NCBI RefSeq assembly: GCF_907164575.1
Contig: NZ_CAJQYY010000016.1
Span: 85,878 to 149,877, forward strand
Reading direction: 5' to 3'
DNA from: Paraburkholderia gardini
GTDB lineage: Bacteria > Pseudomonadota > Gammaproteobacteria > Burkholderiales > Burkholderiaceae
Length of the DNA: 64,000 nucleotides
Both the position numbers and the translations under genes were made by a program. The notes beneath the pieces are model-generated. The model ran no database searches and was not told where the DNA came from. It saw only the letters and a program-made list of their open reading frames with translations. Shown here piece by piece: positions 1 through 8,957 of the stretch; positions within the stretch are counted from its first letter, which is position 1; each line of letters begins with the position of its first letter.

Positions 1-665
1 TCGACGGCGCGTACTTCTGCTATCCGCTGACCCAGGGCGCAGTCGAAGCAACGGCGATCTTTGCTCAGGCTGCCAGCGAGCACAATGTGAAGCAGATCGT
101 GTACATGTCGCACCGGCAGTCGCGCTCGCACGCACGCAGTCCGGCAACGATGAATCACTGGCTCTCCGAGCAGATCCTCGACCGCTCGGGCGTTCCGACC
201 GCGCATCTGCGAGTCAACTTCTTCTCCGAATGGATGCTGTACACGGCGGCTGAAATCCGTGCCGGCCGTTATCTGACGCCGTTTGACCCGGAAAGCCGCT
301 TCGTGCCCATCGCCGCTGTCGACATCGCACGTGTCGTTGTAAAGATTCTCGAGAATCCCGACGCGTTCGGTAGCAAGGTCATCCCGGTCACGGGCTCGCG
401 TGAAGTGAGCCACATCGAACTGGCAGGCATCCTCGCGACCACGCTTGGAAAGGACGTGCGCTTCGAGCAGGTCACGCCGGACGAATTCGTCAAGATCCTC
501 GGCTGGGATGGCGATCCTTCATTTGCGATCCATTTCAAGGCGATCAAGGTCGATCAGCAGGAACAGTTGCTGGCGGGCGTCGACAACAGCGCGGCTGAAA
601 TCGTTGGTCAGCCGCTGACGACGCCGGAACAGTTCATCGAACAGCATCGTCAACTCCTGGCGTAA
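1..665 (+). CDS. NmrA-like NAD(P)-binding protein, 5' end outside window
   Basis: The reading frame is open from the first bases of the window, so the N-terminal Rossmann glycine motif lies upstream and about 220 residues are visible. Visible landmarks are a FCYPLTQGA stretch, then IVYMSHRQS, then HLRVNFFSEWM, and a C-terminal half resembling the substrate lobe of NmrA/HSCARG-type atypical short-chain dehydrogenases. Family members bind NAD(P) and act as redox sensors or quinone/nitrophenyl reductases; which applies cannot be told here. A GTG at 87 is not the likely start, because homologous-looking sequence continues upstream. No terminator is obvious after the stop. Confidence 0.7.
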   Translation, partial: DGAYFCYPLTQGAVEATAIFAQAASEHNVKQIVYMSHRQSRSHARSPATMNHWLSEQILDRSGVPTAHLRVNFFSEWMLYTAAEIRAGRYLTPFDPESRFVPIAAVDIARVVVKILENPDAFGSKVIPVTGSREVSHIELAGILATTLGKDVRFEQVTPDEFVKILGWDGDPSFAIHFKAIKVDQQEQLLAGVDNSAAEIVGQPLTTPEQFIEQHRQLLA

Positions 666-1069
666 AGGGTGATACGCCGTCAGTCTCGGGTGGGCATCGC
701 GTCGTAAAGAGCGGGACGAGCGCCTCGTATCGGGAGGATTCTCCCTTTTGCGGAAGCGTGTGTCTTTGCACTCGCAACGACGGATCAGGGAATGTCGCCG
801 TTCCTCTCGCCGCATTGGGCATGTCCGGAACAGGAACAGGACGGCCAGATATGGCCGTCGCCACAATCATGTCGATTCTCACCCTAAACTCCTCTGTCGA
901 AGTCTTTCGTCACCCGAACGCTGAACCGGGGACCGCTGCTCGCCACGACGTGACGGTCCGCCAGAAGACTCCGGACCGCCGAGCATCGTCTTCAAGTCGT
1001 TCGATATTTTCTGGATCCAGATTGTCTACGTCTCCATTGATCCATGCGGCAGCACCCCAGCAGTCGTGA
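666..1069. other. Intergenic stretch with no convincing gene
   Basis: About 400 bases lie between two convergent genes. Several short open frames exist on both strands, but none has a ribosome-binding site or a recognisable motif. I saw no strong hairpin terminator. It may hold decayed coding sequence. Confidence 0.5.
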
Positions 1070-2491
1070 CTATCGCGCCGGATGACCCGTGACACTGGCA
1101 CCCGCCTGTCTGCGCCGGTAGCCAGTGTCCCGCGACGCAAGCCAGTAATACAGCGGCGACGTCAAAAGCAGCCCGATGACCCACGAGAGATCCGCGCCAT
1201 CGAGATACTTCGGCACGGGACCTGCATACATCGGCGTGTTCATGAACGGAATCTGCACGACGATGCCGATCCCATAGGCAATCAGCGCCTGTGGATTGAA
1301 GCGGCCGTAGATGCCGCCGTCTGCCAGGAAGATCGACCGGATGTCGTATTTCCCCTTGTGAATCACGTAGAAGTCGATCAGGTTGATCGCGGTCCACGGC
1401 ACGAGCACGACCAGCAGCGCAAGCACGAGATCGACCAGATTGCCCACGAAATTGGTCGAAGCGCCGATCGCTCCGTAGCAGCACGCGAAGAGTATCGCGA
1501 TCGACAGCACGGCACGCGCCCTGGCAGTGGGAATCCAGCGCCAGGCGAATGTCTGCAGCGACGTGATGGCCGCGAGTACCGCGCCGTAGAGATTCAGTGC
1601 GTTATGGCTGATCACGCTCAGCAGGAAGAGGACAAGCATCGGCAGTCCGAGCGGTCCGGTGGCCTGCCTGACGGCGTCCATCGAGTCGGCGCCGGGCGGG
1701 ACCGCGAGCACGGCCACCGCACCGAAGACGAACGCGAGCGTAGAGCCGATCGTGCAGCCGAGGTAGGTCGCCCAGAACGTCGATGCGACACCCACGTTCT
1801 CCGGCAGATAGCGCGAATAGTCGGAAACGTACGGGGCAAAAGCAATTTGCCAGAGGGCCGACAGCGAAACGGTCGCGAGCCAGCCGGCGACGTTGAATCC
1901 GCCCCGGGTCAGGAAATCGTCCGTGGAGATATGCGTGAGGATGTAGCCGAAACCGATGAAAATGCCAATGCCGAGCACCCAGGTTCCGATGCGGTTCAGG
2001 ATATGGATGACCCGGTAACCGATAATCCCGATCAACCCCGATCCCATCGCGCCGATCACGATGCCGACCGGAACCGGGACGCTGTTGTTGATGCCATGCA
2101 AAGACTTGCCGGCAAGCACGATGTTGGATGCGAAGAAGCCCACGTACATCACGCCTGCGATCACTGTGACGAGCAGCGCGCCCCATGAACCGAATTGCGC
2201 GCGGCTCTGGATCATCTGCGGGATGCCCATCTGCGGGCCCTGCGCCGAATGCAACGCCATCAGCACGCCGCCGACAGCCTGGCCGACGACGATCGCCACG
2301 ATGCCCCACAACACATTCAGGTGGAAGATCTGCACGCCGAGCGCCCCGGTGACGATGGGCAATGGAGCGATGTTGCCGCCGAACCATAGCGTGAAGAGAT
2401 CGCGCACCTTGCCGTGGCGATCCTCGGGCGGCACATAACCGATGGTGTGTTTTTCGATCAACGATGAAGCGTTGCGTTCCGACGTATTCAA
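1070..2491 (-). CDS. NCS1-family nucleobase/purine-cytosine permease
   Basis: This 473-residue, roughly 12-helix inner-membrane transporter belongs to the nucleobase:cation symporter-1 family (CodB/HyuP-like), which imports cytosine, purines, allantoin, hydantoins or related N-heterocycles by cation symport. Family-typical stretches are WFGGNIAPLPIVTGAL near residues 36-51 and GIPQMIQSRAQFGSWGA near 90-106. The ATG is preceded by a clear AGGAG. It is the last gene of a leftward set with the M20 deacylase, DUF1028, RidA and monooxygenase, but a 202-base gap carrying a hairpin repeat separates it from the deacylase. It may therefore be separately controlled. The substrate cannot be read from sequence; the neighbours suggest a nitrogenous ring compound. 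Confidence 0.85.
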   Translation of the reverse strand: MNTSERNASSLIEKHTIGYVPPEDRHGKVRDLFTLWFGGNIAPLPIVTGALGVQIFHLNVLWGIVAIVVGQAVGGVLMALHSAQGPQMGIPQMIQSRAQFGSWGALLVTVIAGVMYVGFFASNIVLAGKSLHGINNSVPVPVGIVIGAMGSGLIGIIGYRVIHILNRIGTWVLGIGIFIGFGYILTHISTDDFLTRGGFNVAGWLATVSLSALWQIAFAPYVSDYSRYLPENVGVASTFWATYLGCTIGSTLAFVFGAVAVLAVPPGADSMDAVRQATGPLGLPMLVLFLLSVISHNALNLYGAVLAAITSLQTFAWRWIPTARARAVLSIAILFACCYGAIGASTNFVGNLVDLVLALLVVLVPWTAINLIDFYVIHKGKYDIRSIFLADGGIYGRFNPQALIAYGIGIVVQIPFMNTPMYAGPVPKYLDGADLSWVIGLLLTSPLYYWLASRDTGYRRRQAGASVTGHPAR

Positions 2492-2507
2492 GTTTGTCTC
2501 CTGTATC

Positions 2508-2534
2508 GACCGGAGTTAGCGCGTTACTCCGGTC
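2508..2534 (-). repeat. Short palindromic repeat, copy 1, in the leader of the NCS1 gene
   Basis: GACCGGAGT at 2508-2516 pairs perfectly with ACTCCGGTC at 2526-2534 around a nine-base loop. It lies just upstream of the ribosome-binding site of the leftward permease gene. A second copy with the same stem and the same flank (GGTCCCATG) sits upstream of the D-amino acid dehydrogenase gene near 52907-52941. It could be a dispersed palindromic element or a cis-acting RNA structure. Confidence 0.7.
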
Positions 2535-2693
2535 CCATGTGTGATCAGGCGTGTTCGGCCTGCTGAATCGCGATGCCTCGCGTTCAGGAGTATTTAAGTT
2601 GCGTGGTCTTGCGGATCGTCTTGCCCTGGCACGAGACAACGGCCTCGCTATTAGAAGGCCTGCCGCTACGGCAACACCCTCGATGCATACGTC

Positions 2694-3857
2694 TTACGAC
2701 GCAGCCGAGAGGTAATCCGCCAGACGAGCCAGCATCGCATCGCAATTGTGCAATTGCTCGACCGTGACGAATTCGTCCGGCTTGTGCCCCTGGTCCATGC
2801 TGCCCGGTCCGCACACCACCGTGGGAATGCCCACCTGCTCGAAGAGCCCGCCCTCGGTGCCGAACGCGACCGTGCCGAAGTCGCTGGAGCCGCTGAGCAA
2901 CGCCAGAAGACGCGCCGCTTCGCTGTCGGGTGAAGTAGCCAGTCCCGGATAGGTGGAGAGCGGCTGAAGGCGGATGTCGGTATCGGACTTCACTGCGCGC
3001 ATCTTCGGCAGCAGCTCAGCCTCGACGTAGTGCTGCAAGTCGTCGGCGACCTGGCTGGCATCGAAGCCCGGCAGCGCGCGCACTTCGAAGTCGAATTCGC
3101 ATTCGGCCGGCACGATGTTGAGCGCCCGCCCTCCCCTGATCACGCCTGTCTGCACGGTGGAAAACGGCGGATCGAATCGCTCGTCGTGATGCTCGGGCTG
3201 CGCCAGCTGCTCGCCGATCTCTTCCAGGCGACCGATCATCCGCGCCGCGTATTGAATCGCGTTGACTCCATACGGCGCATAGGCCGAATGGCAAGGCGCG
3301 CCTTTCACCTGGCAGCGCATCGCCAGCTTGCCCTTGTGGCCCAGCACCGGCTTAAGCCCGGTCGGCTCGCCAATCAGGCAAAGGGCCGGCTTGTGCGTGC
3401 GCCGCTCCAGTTCCGCCAGCATCGGCCGCACGCCGAGGCATCCCACTTCCTCGTCGTACGAAAAAGCGAGGTGCACGGGCAGCTTCAGATCGCACTCGAG
3501 GAACGCCGGTACCGCCGCCAGTACCGAAGCGATGAAGCCCTTCATGTCGGCCGTGCCGCGGCCATACAGACGCCCATCGCGTTCGGTGAGACGGAATGCA
3601 TCGACGGTCCACGGCTGGCCGTCGACGGGCACCACGTCCGTATGACCAGACAGCACGATGCCGCCTCGCTCACGCGGACCGATGGTCGCGAACAGATTCG
3701 CCTTGGTGCGCTCGGCGTTGTAGAACAGCTCGCTTTCGACACCGAGTTCGTCGAGGTAGTCGCGAATGAATTCGACCATCTCAAGATTGGAGTCGCGGCT
3801 AACGGTGGCGAAGCCGATCAGCCGTTCAAGCAGCGCACGGCTGGATCTGTCATTCAT
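2694..3857 (-). CDS. argE: M20-family deacylase, acetylornithine deacetylase (ArgE)-like
   Basis: This 387-residue zinc amidohydrolase of the M20A family is of the ArgE/DapE type and is cytoplasmic. Metal and catalytic motifs are visible: LSGHTDVVPVDG (His and Asp), YGRGTADMKG (bridging Asp) and DEEVGCLG (catalytic and metal-binding Glu pair). ArgE removes acetyl from N-acetylornithine. In this setting, next to DUF1028, RidA and oxygenases, it more likely hydrolyses an N-acyl intermediate of a catabolic pathway, which is an inference. Its ATG overlaps the DUF1028 stop by eight bases, with GGAG about nine bases upstream, so the two are translationally coupled. The ArgE assignment is to family, not to proven arginine biosynthesis. 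Confidence 0.8.
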   Translation of the reverse strand: MNDRSSRALLERLIGFATVSRDSNLEMVEFIRDYLDELGVESELFYNAERTKANLFATIGPRERGGIVLSGHTDVVPVDGQPWTVDAFRLTERDGRLYGRGTADMKGFIASVLAAVPAFLECDLKLPVHLAFSYDEEVGCLGVRPMLAELERRTHKPALCLIGEPTGLKPVLGHKGKLAMRCQVKGAPCHSAYAPYGVNAIQYAARMIGRLEEIGEQLAQPEHHDERFDPPFSTVQTGVIRGGRALNIVPAECEFDFEVRALPGFDASQVADDLQHYVEAELLPKMRAVKSDTDIRLQPLSTYPGLATSPDSEAARLLALLSGSSDFGTVAFGTEGGLFEQVGIPTVVCGPGSMDQGHKPDEFVTVEQLHNCDAMLARLADYLSAAS

Positions 3858-4527
3858 TGCCGGGCACTCCGTAGCTGGGCGCGGCAGTCGGATTCAACGC
3901 CCGCGTCAGGTAGTCCTGCATCTGCGGCCGATACGCCTGCCACAGACGGTCGAGCTGGCCGATGGGATTGTCATCAGCCCAGTCGACCCGCAGATCCGCG
4001 ATGGGCCAGATCACGTCGCCCACGATCCTGAGCGCCGCCGAATGCACGGGCCCCGCTTCGCCGCCGGCAGCCATCGCGGCATGCATGGCCGCGAGCAGGC
4101 GGTCGGCAAGCGTGCCGGATGCCTGCTCGAACGCCGGAACCATTGCCTCGATCACTTCGACGCCGGTCAGCATGTTGCCCGCAGCTACGCATTGCTTGCC
4201 AGCGACGGCGTGATACGTGCCCAGCGCTTCCTTGCCGCTGAAGAACGCCGTGCGACCCTGGCCGTCGATCACCGTCACCTGCCGATACTCACTCCACTCG
4301 CTCGCACCGAGCACACGGTCCAGCGCTGCGGCGGGATCGAGTTGCCCGCTCTCCAGAAGATCGAGAATCCGCGGGCCGAGCGCAGGCAGCGTGACGTTCT
4401 GCGTCGCCACCGCGCCCACACCTGCACGCAGCCATGGGCATCGAGCGCCTACCGCGATGCTGGACGAACTGATCGCGATTCCGAGCTGCCCGGATTCCTG
4501 ACAACGTCCGACGATAGAAAATGTCAT
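3850..4527 (-). CDS. DUF1028 family protein
   Basis: The protein has 225 residues. It starts MTFSIVGRC and continues with GQLGIAISSSSIAVGARCPW and GVGAVATQNVTLP, the hallmark N-terminal region of DUF1028 (relatives of Ntn-hydrolase folds; biochemical function not established). The start at 4527 is chosen because GAGGAG sits immediately upstream; a 12-residue longer frame lacks such a site. It lies between RidA (10-base gap) and the ArgE-like gene (8-base overlap), so the three are surely co-transcribed. An amide or peptide hydrolase role in the cluster's pathway is plausible but inferred only. Confidence 0.85.
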   Translation of the reverse strand: MTFSIVGRCQESGQLGIAISSSSIAVGARCPWLRAGVGAVATQNVTLPALGPRILDLLESGQLDPAAALDRVLGASEWSEYRQVTVIDGQGRTAFFSGKEALGTYHAVAGKQCVAAGNMLTGVEVIEAMVPAFEQASGTLADRLLAAMHAAMAAGGEAGPVHSAALRIVGDVIWPIADLRVDWADDNPIGQLDRLWQAYRPQMQDYLTRALNPTAAPSYGVPGNE

Positions 4528-4537
4528 GTCCCGCTCC

Positions 4538-4975
4538 TCAGGCTTTCGGCGACGTCCATCCATCCGGAATGACCGCGATAACGTCGATCTCCATCAACCA
4601 CTGCGGCTGACCCAACGCGACCACGACGAGGCCCGTGGAAATGGGAAACACGCCCTTCAACCACTTGCCGACTTCCTGATAGACCGGCTCACGGTAGCGG
4701 ATGTCGGTCAGGAACGTCGTCGTCTTGACGATGTGAGACAGGTCGCTGCCCGCCTCTTCCAGCAACTGCTTGACGTTCTTCATCGCCTGTTCGGCCTGGG
4801 CGCGTGGATCGCCGAGGCCGACGAGGCGGCCTTCGAAATCCGTTGCCACCTGACCGCGCACATAGACGGTATTGCCAGCGCGCACGGCCTGACAAAGATC
4901 GTTGTCGAGCGTCTGGTTCGGATATGTATCCTTCGTGTTGAACATGCGGATACGGGTATGCGTGGGTTGGCTCAT
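4538..4975 (-). CDS. RidA (YjgF/YER057c/UK114) family protein lacking the usual Arg
   Basis: This 145-residue protein has the Rid fold. RidA members hydrolyse reactive enamine/imine intermediates. Seen here are VYVRGQVATDFEGRLVGLGDPRAQAEQAMKN-type N-terminal features and a C-terminal LMEIDVIAVI strand. Canonical RidA carries an Arg in a PAR(S/T) motif that binds the substrate carboxylate. The corresponding stretch here reads FPISTGLVVVAL, so that Arg appears absent, as in several Rid subfamilies (Rid4-7 type). It probably does not act as a generic 2-aminoacrylate deaminase and may have a pathway-specific role. It is part of the leftward operon after the monooxygenase. Confidence 0.85.
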   Translation of the reverse strand: MSQPTHTRIRMFNTKDTYPNQTLDNDLCQAVRAGNTVYVRGQVATDFEGRLVGLGDPRAQAEQAMKNVKQLLEEAGSDLSHIVKTTTFLTDIRYREPVYQEVGKWLKGVFPISTGLVVVALGQPQWLMEIDVIAVIPDGWTSPKA

Positions 4976-5029
4976 CAGTGCACCTTAATGCCTGGAAGAA
5001 ATGGATTGCGGATCAAGGAAGCGTATGCA

Positions 5030-6379
5030 TCAACTGACGCTCATCTCGCTGACTTTATGGGGGCGTGGACCGGTGGACGTGTCTTCAATGTTTTCCTCGC
5101 CGCGGCGATGTGCCTCGCGTTGCGATTCATCGTAATACGCCAGGTATTTACGCTGCGTAACGATGTGATCGGCGATGTGCCTCGCGTCGTGCCACACGCC
5201 CCAGATAAATGCTGAGCCGCGGCGCGACAGCCAGGGCAGACCGAGGAAATAGATGCCAGACTCCTTCGACACGCCGCGCTGATGTTTCGGCTTGCCTTTC
5301 TCATCGAAGGCGTCGACGTTCAACCAGCTGAAATCGACGGCATACCCGGTCGCCCAGACAATCGACGTCACGCCGGCTTTCGCCAGATCGAGATCGTGCA
5401 ACGGGTTCGTCACGCATTCCGGGTCCGCGGGAATGATGCGGGCTTCGGGTTCTTCGGGGAGATCGAGACCGTTGCGCCCGGCATACGCGTCGGCTGCGTC
5501 CAGCAGCGACAGATAGTTCTCGTCGCCCCGCGCGATGTTCTCCGCAAGATCCGCTTCGAAGGTCACAACGCCATCGTGGAACGATTTCGTCAGACCAACC
5601 AGCGTGATGCCCTGATGTGCAAGACGCCGGAAGTCCACGGTATGGCCGCCACGCGAACCGCTCACCGCAATCGTGACGTGTTCCCTGCCGGGTTTCATGA
5701 CCTCCGCGTCCCATTCGCCGAGCACGCCCAGCCACCAGCAGAAATCGCGACCGCGATAGGCGCGCGGCGGGCGATCATGCGCACCGACCGACAGATAGAC
5801 GCGCTTGCCCGCGCGTTGCAACTCGTCCGCGATCTGCACGCCCGACGATCCTGCACCCACTACCAGCACGCCGCCTTCAGGTAATTGCGCGGGATTGCGA
5901 TAGCCGGCGGAATGAATCTGCGTGAGGCTCGAATCCTGCGGTGCGATCGGTGGAATGACGGGGCGCTGGAAGGGTCCCGTCGCGACGACCACGCGATCAG
6001 CCTCGATCGTGCCCTCCGATGTTTCGACGGTGAAGCCCTGCCGCCCCGCATTGCGCACGACCTTCTTTACTTCCACGCCGGTACGGATCGGCGCTTCAAA
6101 CTTCTTCGCATAGGCGACGAAATAGTCGGCGACCTGTTCCTTCGAAGCGAATGCGTTCGGGTCGAAATCCGCGAACTCGAGATTCGGGAATCGATCGTGC
6201 CACGCGGGGCCATTGGCAACCAGCGAATCCCAACGCCCCGTGCGCCAGCGCTCGGCGATCCGGGCGCGTTCCAGCACGAGATGCGGCACGCCGAGCCGGC
6301 TCAAATGTTCACTCATGGCGACGCCGGCCTGACCGGCGCCGACCACAAGCGTATCGATTGACGTTACGTCCACTGTCAT
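5030..6379 (-). CDS. FAD/NADPH-dependent monooxygenase, FMO/CzcO-like
   Basis: The protein has 449 residues and two Rossmann nucleotide-binding motifs: GAGQAG at residues 14-19 for FAD and GAGSSG near 171-176 for NADPH. A THSAGYR-like HxxxY element between them matches the class B flavin monooxygenase fingerprint. The substrate would be a soft nucleophile (N or S) or a ketone. It is the first gene of the leftward operon, with AAGGAC about seven bases before its ATG. It diverges from the LysR gene across 275 bases and is probably controlled by it. The exact reaction is unknown; the RidA-like and amidohydrolase neighbours suggest N-oxygenation or ring opening of an amine. Confidence 0.85.
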   Translation of the reverse strand: MTVDVTSIDTLVVGAGQAGVAMSEHLSRLGVPHLVLERARIAERWRTGRWDSLVANGPAWHDRFPNLEFADFDPNAFASKEQVADYFVAYAKKFEAPIRTGVEVKKVVRNAGRQGFTVETSEGTIEADRVVVATGPFQRPVIPPIAPQDSSLTQIHSAGYRNPAQLPEGGVLVVGAGSSGVQIADELQRAGKRVYLSVGAHDRPPRAYRGRDFCWWLGVLGEWDAEVMKPGREHVTIAVSGSRGGHTVDFRRLAHQGITLVGLTKSFHDGVVTFEADLAENIARGDENYLSLLDAADAYAGRNGLDLPEEPEARIIPADPECVTNPLHDLDLAKAGVTSIVWATGYAVDFSWLNVDAFDEKGKPKHQRGVSKESGIYFLGLPWLSRRGSAFIWGVWHDARHIADHIVTQRKYLAYYDESQREAHRRGEENIEDTSTGPRPHKVSEMSVS

Positions 6380-6570
6380 GGCTGTGTCCTTGAAAAGGCG
6401 GAATGTTTCGATCCGGTTGCGGCCTCGCGGTCTTTGAGCGCTCGCGGCCGTTGCGCGGACCCAGTCGTGTTTCCCGCAGCGCGCTGCTGCCCGGTCCGTT
6501 CGTCTGGATGAAAATCTACGCGCCCCTTCAGAATCTGAAAAATATATTTAAAAAATGCATGGCATCGGAT

Positions 6571-6581
6571 TTACCTATGCA
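6571..6581 (+). promoter_or_regulatory. Candidate LysR operator site, copy 1
   Basis: TTACCTATGCA occurs here, in the divergent FMO/LysR intergenic region, and again in inverted orientation at 7622-7632 upstream of the Rieske gene. In this copy TGCAT at about 6555 and ATGCA at 6577 also form an interrupted inverted repeat. An 11-base word shared by both presumed target promoters is a reasonable binding-site candidate, but there is no direct evidence of binding. Confidence 0.35.
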
Positions 6582-6654
6582 AGCCTTTTTGACCGCTCCA
6601 CAATGCCGCTCATCAATGCGGTCCAATGAAGGCCTTGAACATGGAGCGTCGTCG

Positions 6655-7581
6655 ATGGAAAGTCACCTGTTGCGGTACTCGTTGCGACAGTTGCGTTATT
6701 TCGTGGTCACTGCGGAAGCGCTGTCCTTCACTGCCGCCGCGAAGCGTCTGCACATCTCGCAGCCATCGATTTCGACGGCGCTCGCAGACCTCGAAGTGTC
6801 GTTCGGCGTGCAACTCTTCATACGACATCACGCGAGCGGTCTGTCGCTCACGCAGGCCGGACGCGATCTGCTCGGGCAGGCGCGCAATCTGCTGAAGATG
6901 GCGGAGGAATTGCAGACGACCGCCAAGGAAATGGACGGCGGCATGACGGGCACCATCACGCTCGGCTGCCTCGTGTCGCTCGCGCCGCCACTCATGCCGG
7001 GGCTCATCAGCCGCTTCACGGACGAGCACGCAGGCATCTCGTTTCGCACTGTCGAGGCGAATCAGGATGGTCTCTTGCGCGGCCTGCACGACGGCTCGCT
7101 CGACATCGTTCTCACCTACAGCCTCGACCTGACGGAGGACATCGCCTTCACGCCGCTGCTCTCGCTGCCGCCGTATGCGATCCTGCCGAAGACGCATCGT
7201 CTCGCGCGCGCCCGCAAGGTATCGCTCGCGGATCTCCTGCCCGAGCCGTACGTGATGCTCGATCTGCCGCACAGCCGCGAGTATTTCGCCGCACTCTTCG
7301 ATGCGGTGGGCAGCCGCCCCGTACCGGCCTTTCGTTCATGGCAGCCAGAGGTCGTGCGCGGCATGGTGGCCAATGGCCTCGGCTATAGCATCCTGAACTT
7401 TCCGCTTAAATCGAATCGCACCGTGGATGGGGAAGAGTTCGTCATCAGGCGCTTCAAGGACAACGTCAACGCAACGATGCTCGGCATCGCGCAATCGCGA
7501 ACGATGAAGCCGCGCCAGGTCGTGCAGCGCTTCGCGTCGTTCTGCGAAACCTATATCCAGCGGCTGCATATCGACGCATGA
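6655..7581 (+). CDS. LysR-family transcriptional regulator of the oxygenase block
   Basis: This 308-residue LysR regulator has an N-terminal winged helix-turn-helix (YSLRQLRYFVVTAEALSFTAAAKRL, then HISQPSISTALADLE) and a C-terminal effector-binding domain starting near ITLGCL. The long open frame beginning at 6403 is rejected as start. The ATG at 6655 has GGAG eight bases upstream and gives the usual LysR length. The gene sits between the leftward FMO operon and the rightward Rieske/ABC genes, so it probably responds to a pathway metabolite and controls both. The shared TTACCTATGCA word supports this weakly. Confidence 0.9.
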   Translation: MESHLLRYSLRQLRYFVVTAEALSFTAAAKRLHISQPSISTALADLEVSFGVQLFIRHHASGLSLTQAGRDLLGQARNLLKMAEELQTTAKEMDGGMTGTITLGCLVSLAPPLMPGLISRFTDEHAGISFRTVEANQDGLLRGLHDGSLDIVLTYSLDLTEDIAFTPLLSLPPYAILPKTHRLARARKVSLADLLPEPYVMLDLPHSREYFAALFDAVGSRPVPAFRSWQPEVVRGMVANGLGYSILNFPLKSNRTVDGEEFVIRRFKDNVNATMLGIAQSRTMKPRQVVQRFASFCETYIQRLHIDA

Positions 7582-7621
7582 TCAGGCAAGACGCAATCGT
7601 CTGCACCAGGCCTGCGCGCGC

Positions 7622-7632
7622 TGCATAGGTAA
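7622..7632 (-). promoter_or_regulatory. Candidate LysR operator site, copy 2
   Basis: TGCATAGGTAA is the exact reverse complement of the word at 6571-6581. It lies 130 bases upstream of the Rieske gene start in an AT-rich stretch. See copy 1 for the reasoning. Confidence 0.35.
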
Positions 7633-7761
7633 AAACTTTGCTTTGTATCTAAAAACAATATTCTGGCTTGCAATTTGGCTTGATAGATTGGTGTCCATGT
7701 TGAGCGCTACGCTGCAATACCTGGCGTTGGCGTTCCCACCGTGAGAAATCAAGGAGGACGC

Positions 7762-8925
7762 ATGGCCAGTCCAGCAGGGACGATCGCAGTGCAAGCGCTT
7801 GTTGACGCGCTACAGACGGGTTGCGAACGACCATTCAGCGATGCGCATGCGATGCCGCCTGGTGTCTATACGTCGCCCGAATTCCTTGCGCTCGAGGAGC
7901 GCGCTATCTTCGAGCGTGAATGGCAATGCATTGGCCGCGCCAGTGCGCTCAAGGCGCCCGGCGATTACATGACGGCGCGCATTGGCGCGCAACCGGTCGT
8001 CATCCTGCGCGACGAACAGATGCAGCTCAAGGCGATGTCGAACGTGTGCCTGCATCGCATGTCGGTACTACTCGAAGGACGCGGCAACGTGCGTCGCATC
8101 GTCTGCCCGTATCACGCGTGGAACTATTCGCTGGACGGCGCGCTGCAAGGCGCGCCGCTCATGGACCGGCAAGAGGGCTTCTGCAAGGAAAGCTACCGGC
8201 TGCCCGCCGTGCGCTGCGAAGAATGGCAGGGCTGGCTTTACGTGACGCTCGACGAAAACGCGCCGTCTGTGCAGACGCAACTCGCCGCGCTGGGCGAACT
8301 CATCGGCGCGTACGGCATGTCGGACTACATCGAAACGTTCCATGAGGAGCACGTGTGGGACACGAACTGGAAGATCCTCGCGGAAAACTTCATGGAAAGC
8401 TATCACCTGCCCATGCTGCATCGCGCGACAGTAGGACCTCATTCGCGACTCGATGAAATGGAATGCCCGCCGGGCCACCCAGCCTTTAACTATCACTGGA
8501 TCACAAAGGAAGCGTCCTTGCCCATCGGCAACGCGCATCCGGACAACTCGCGTCTCACGGGACACTGGCGCAAGACCACGGCGTTGCTCGCGATCTACCC
8601 GACGCATCTCGTCACGCTCACGCCGGGTTACTTCTGGTATCTCGTGCTGCAGCCTCAAGGCGTGGACCGCGTGCATATCCGCTTCGGCGGCGGGCTTGCG
8701 CCGGAGTTCATCGCGGATCCTGAAGCCAACGCGCACATGACGACGTTGAAGAAGCTGCTCGACGAAGTGAACGCGGAAGACAAACGCGGCGTGGAAACCG
8801 TCTTTCGCGGCGTGCACGCGCCGCTCGCGAAGCCCGGACACTTGAGCCCTCTCGAACGTCCCAACTATGACTTCGCGCGCTATATCGCCGGCAAACTCGT
8901 CGCGATGCAACCCCCCACGCATTGA
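7762..8925 (+). CDS. Rieske non-heme iron oxygenase, alpha subunit
   Basis: This 387-residue ring-hydroxylating/amine-type Rieske oxygenase has the Rieske [2Fe-2S] ligands CLH and CPYH about 18 residues apart, and the mononuclear iron motif ENFMESYHLPMLHR with its two His. No beta subunit or dedicated reductase gene is adjacent. This resembles alpha-only oxygenases such as glycine betaine or stachydrine demethylases, with electrons from an unlinked reductase. The ATG at 7762 has AAGGAGG just upstream, while the GTG at 7741 does not. A polyamine-type ABC importer follows directly, so the substrate is probably a small imported amine or betaine. That is an inference from neighbours. Confidence 0.9.
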   Translation: MASPAGTIAVQALVDALQTGCERPFSDAHAMPPGVYTSPEFLALEERAIFEREWQCIGRASALKAPGDYMTARIGAQPVVILRDEQMQLKAMSNVCLHRMSVLLEGRGNVRRIVCPYHAWNYSLDGALQGAPLMDRQEGFCKESYRLPAVRCEEWQGWLYVTLDENAPSVQTQLAALGELIGAYGMSDYIETFHEEHVWDTNWKILAENFMESYHLPMLHRATVGPHSRLDEMECPPGHPAFNYHWITKEASLPIGNAHPDNSRLTGHWRKTTALLAIYPTHLVTLTPGYFWYLVLQPQGVDRVHIRFGGGLAPEFIADPEANAHMTTLKKLLDEVNAEDKRGVETVFRGVHAPLAKPGHLSPLERPNYDFARYIAGKLVAMQPPTH

Positions 8926-8957
8926 TTACGACGCACCGTAAACAGGACGCGATCACG

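Noticed and set aside
910..1140. Leftward 76-codon frame (WGAAAWINGDVDNLDPEN)
   Set aside because: It looks slightly protein-like but has no ribosome-binding site and overlaps the end of the permease; too weak to call.
1082..2188. Long rightward open frame of 368 codons
   Set aside because: It is antisense to the NCS1 permease, very rich in Arg/Asp/Glu/His, and has no motif. High GC makes such shadows common.
8068..8922. Leftward open frame of 284 codons
   Set aside because: It is antisense to the Rieske gene, whose iron-ligand motifs are complete.
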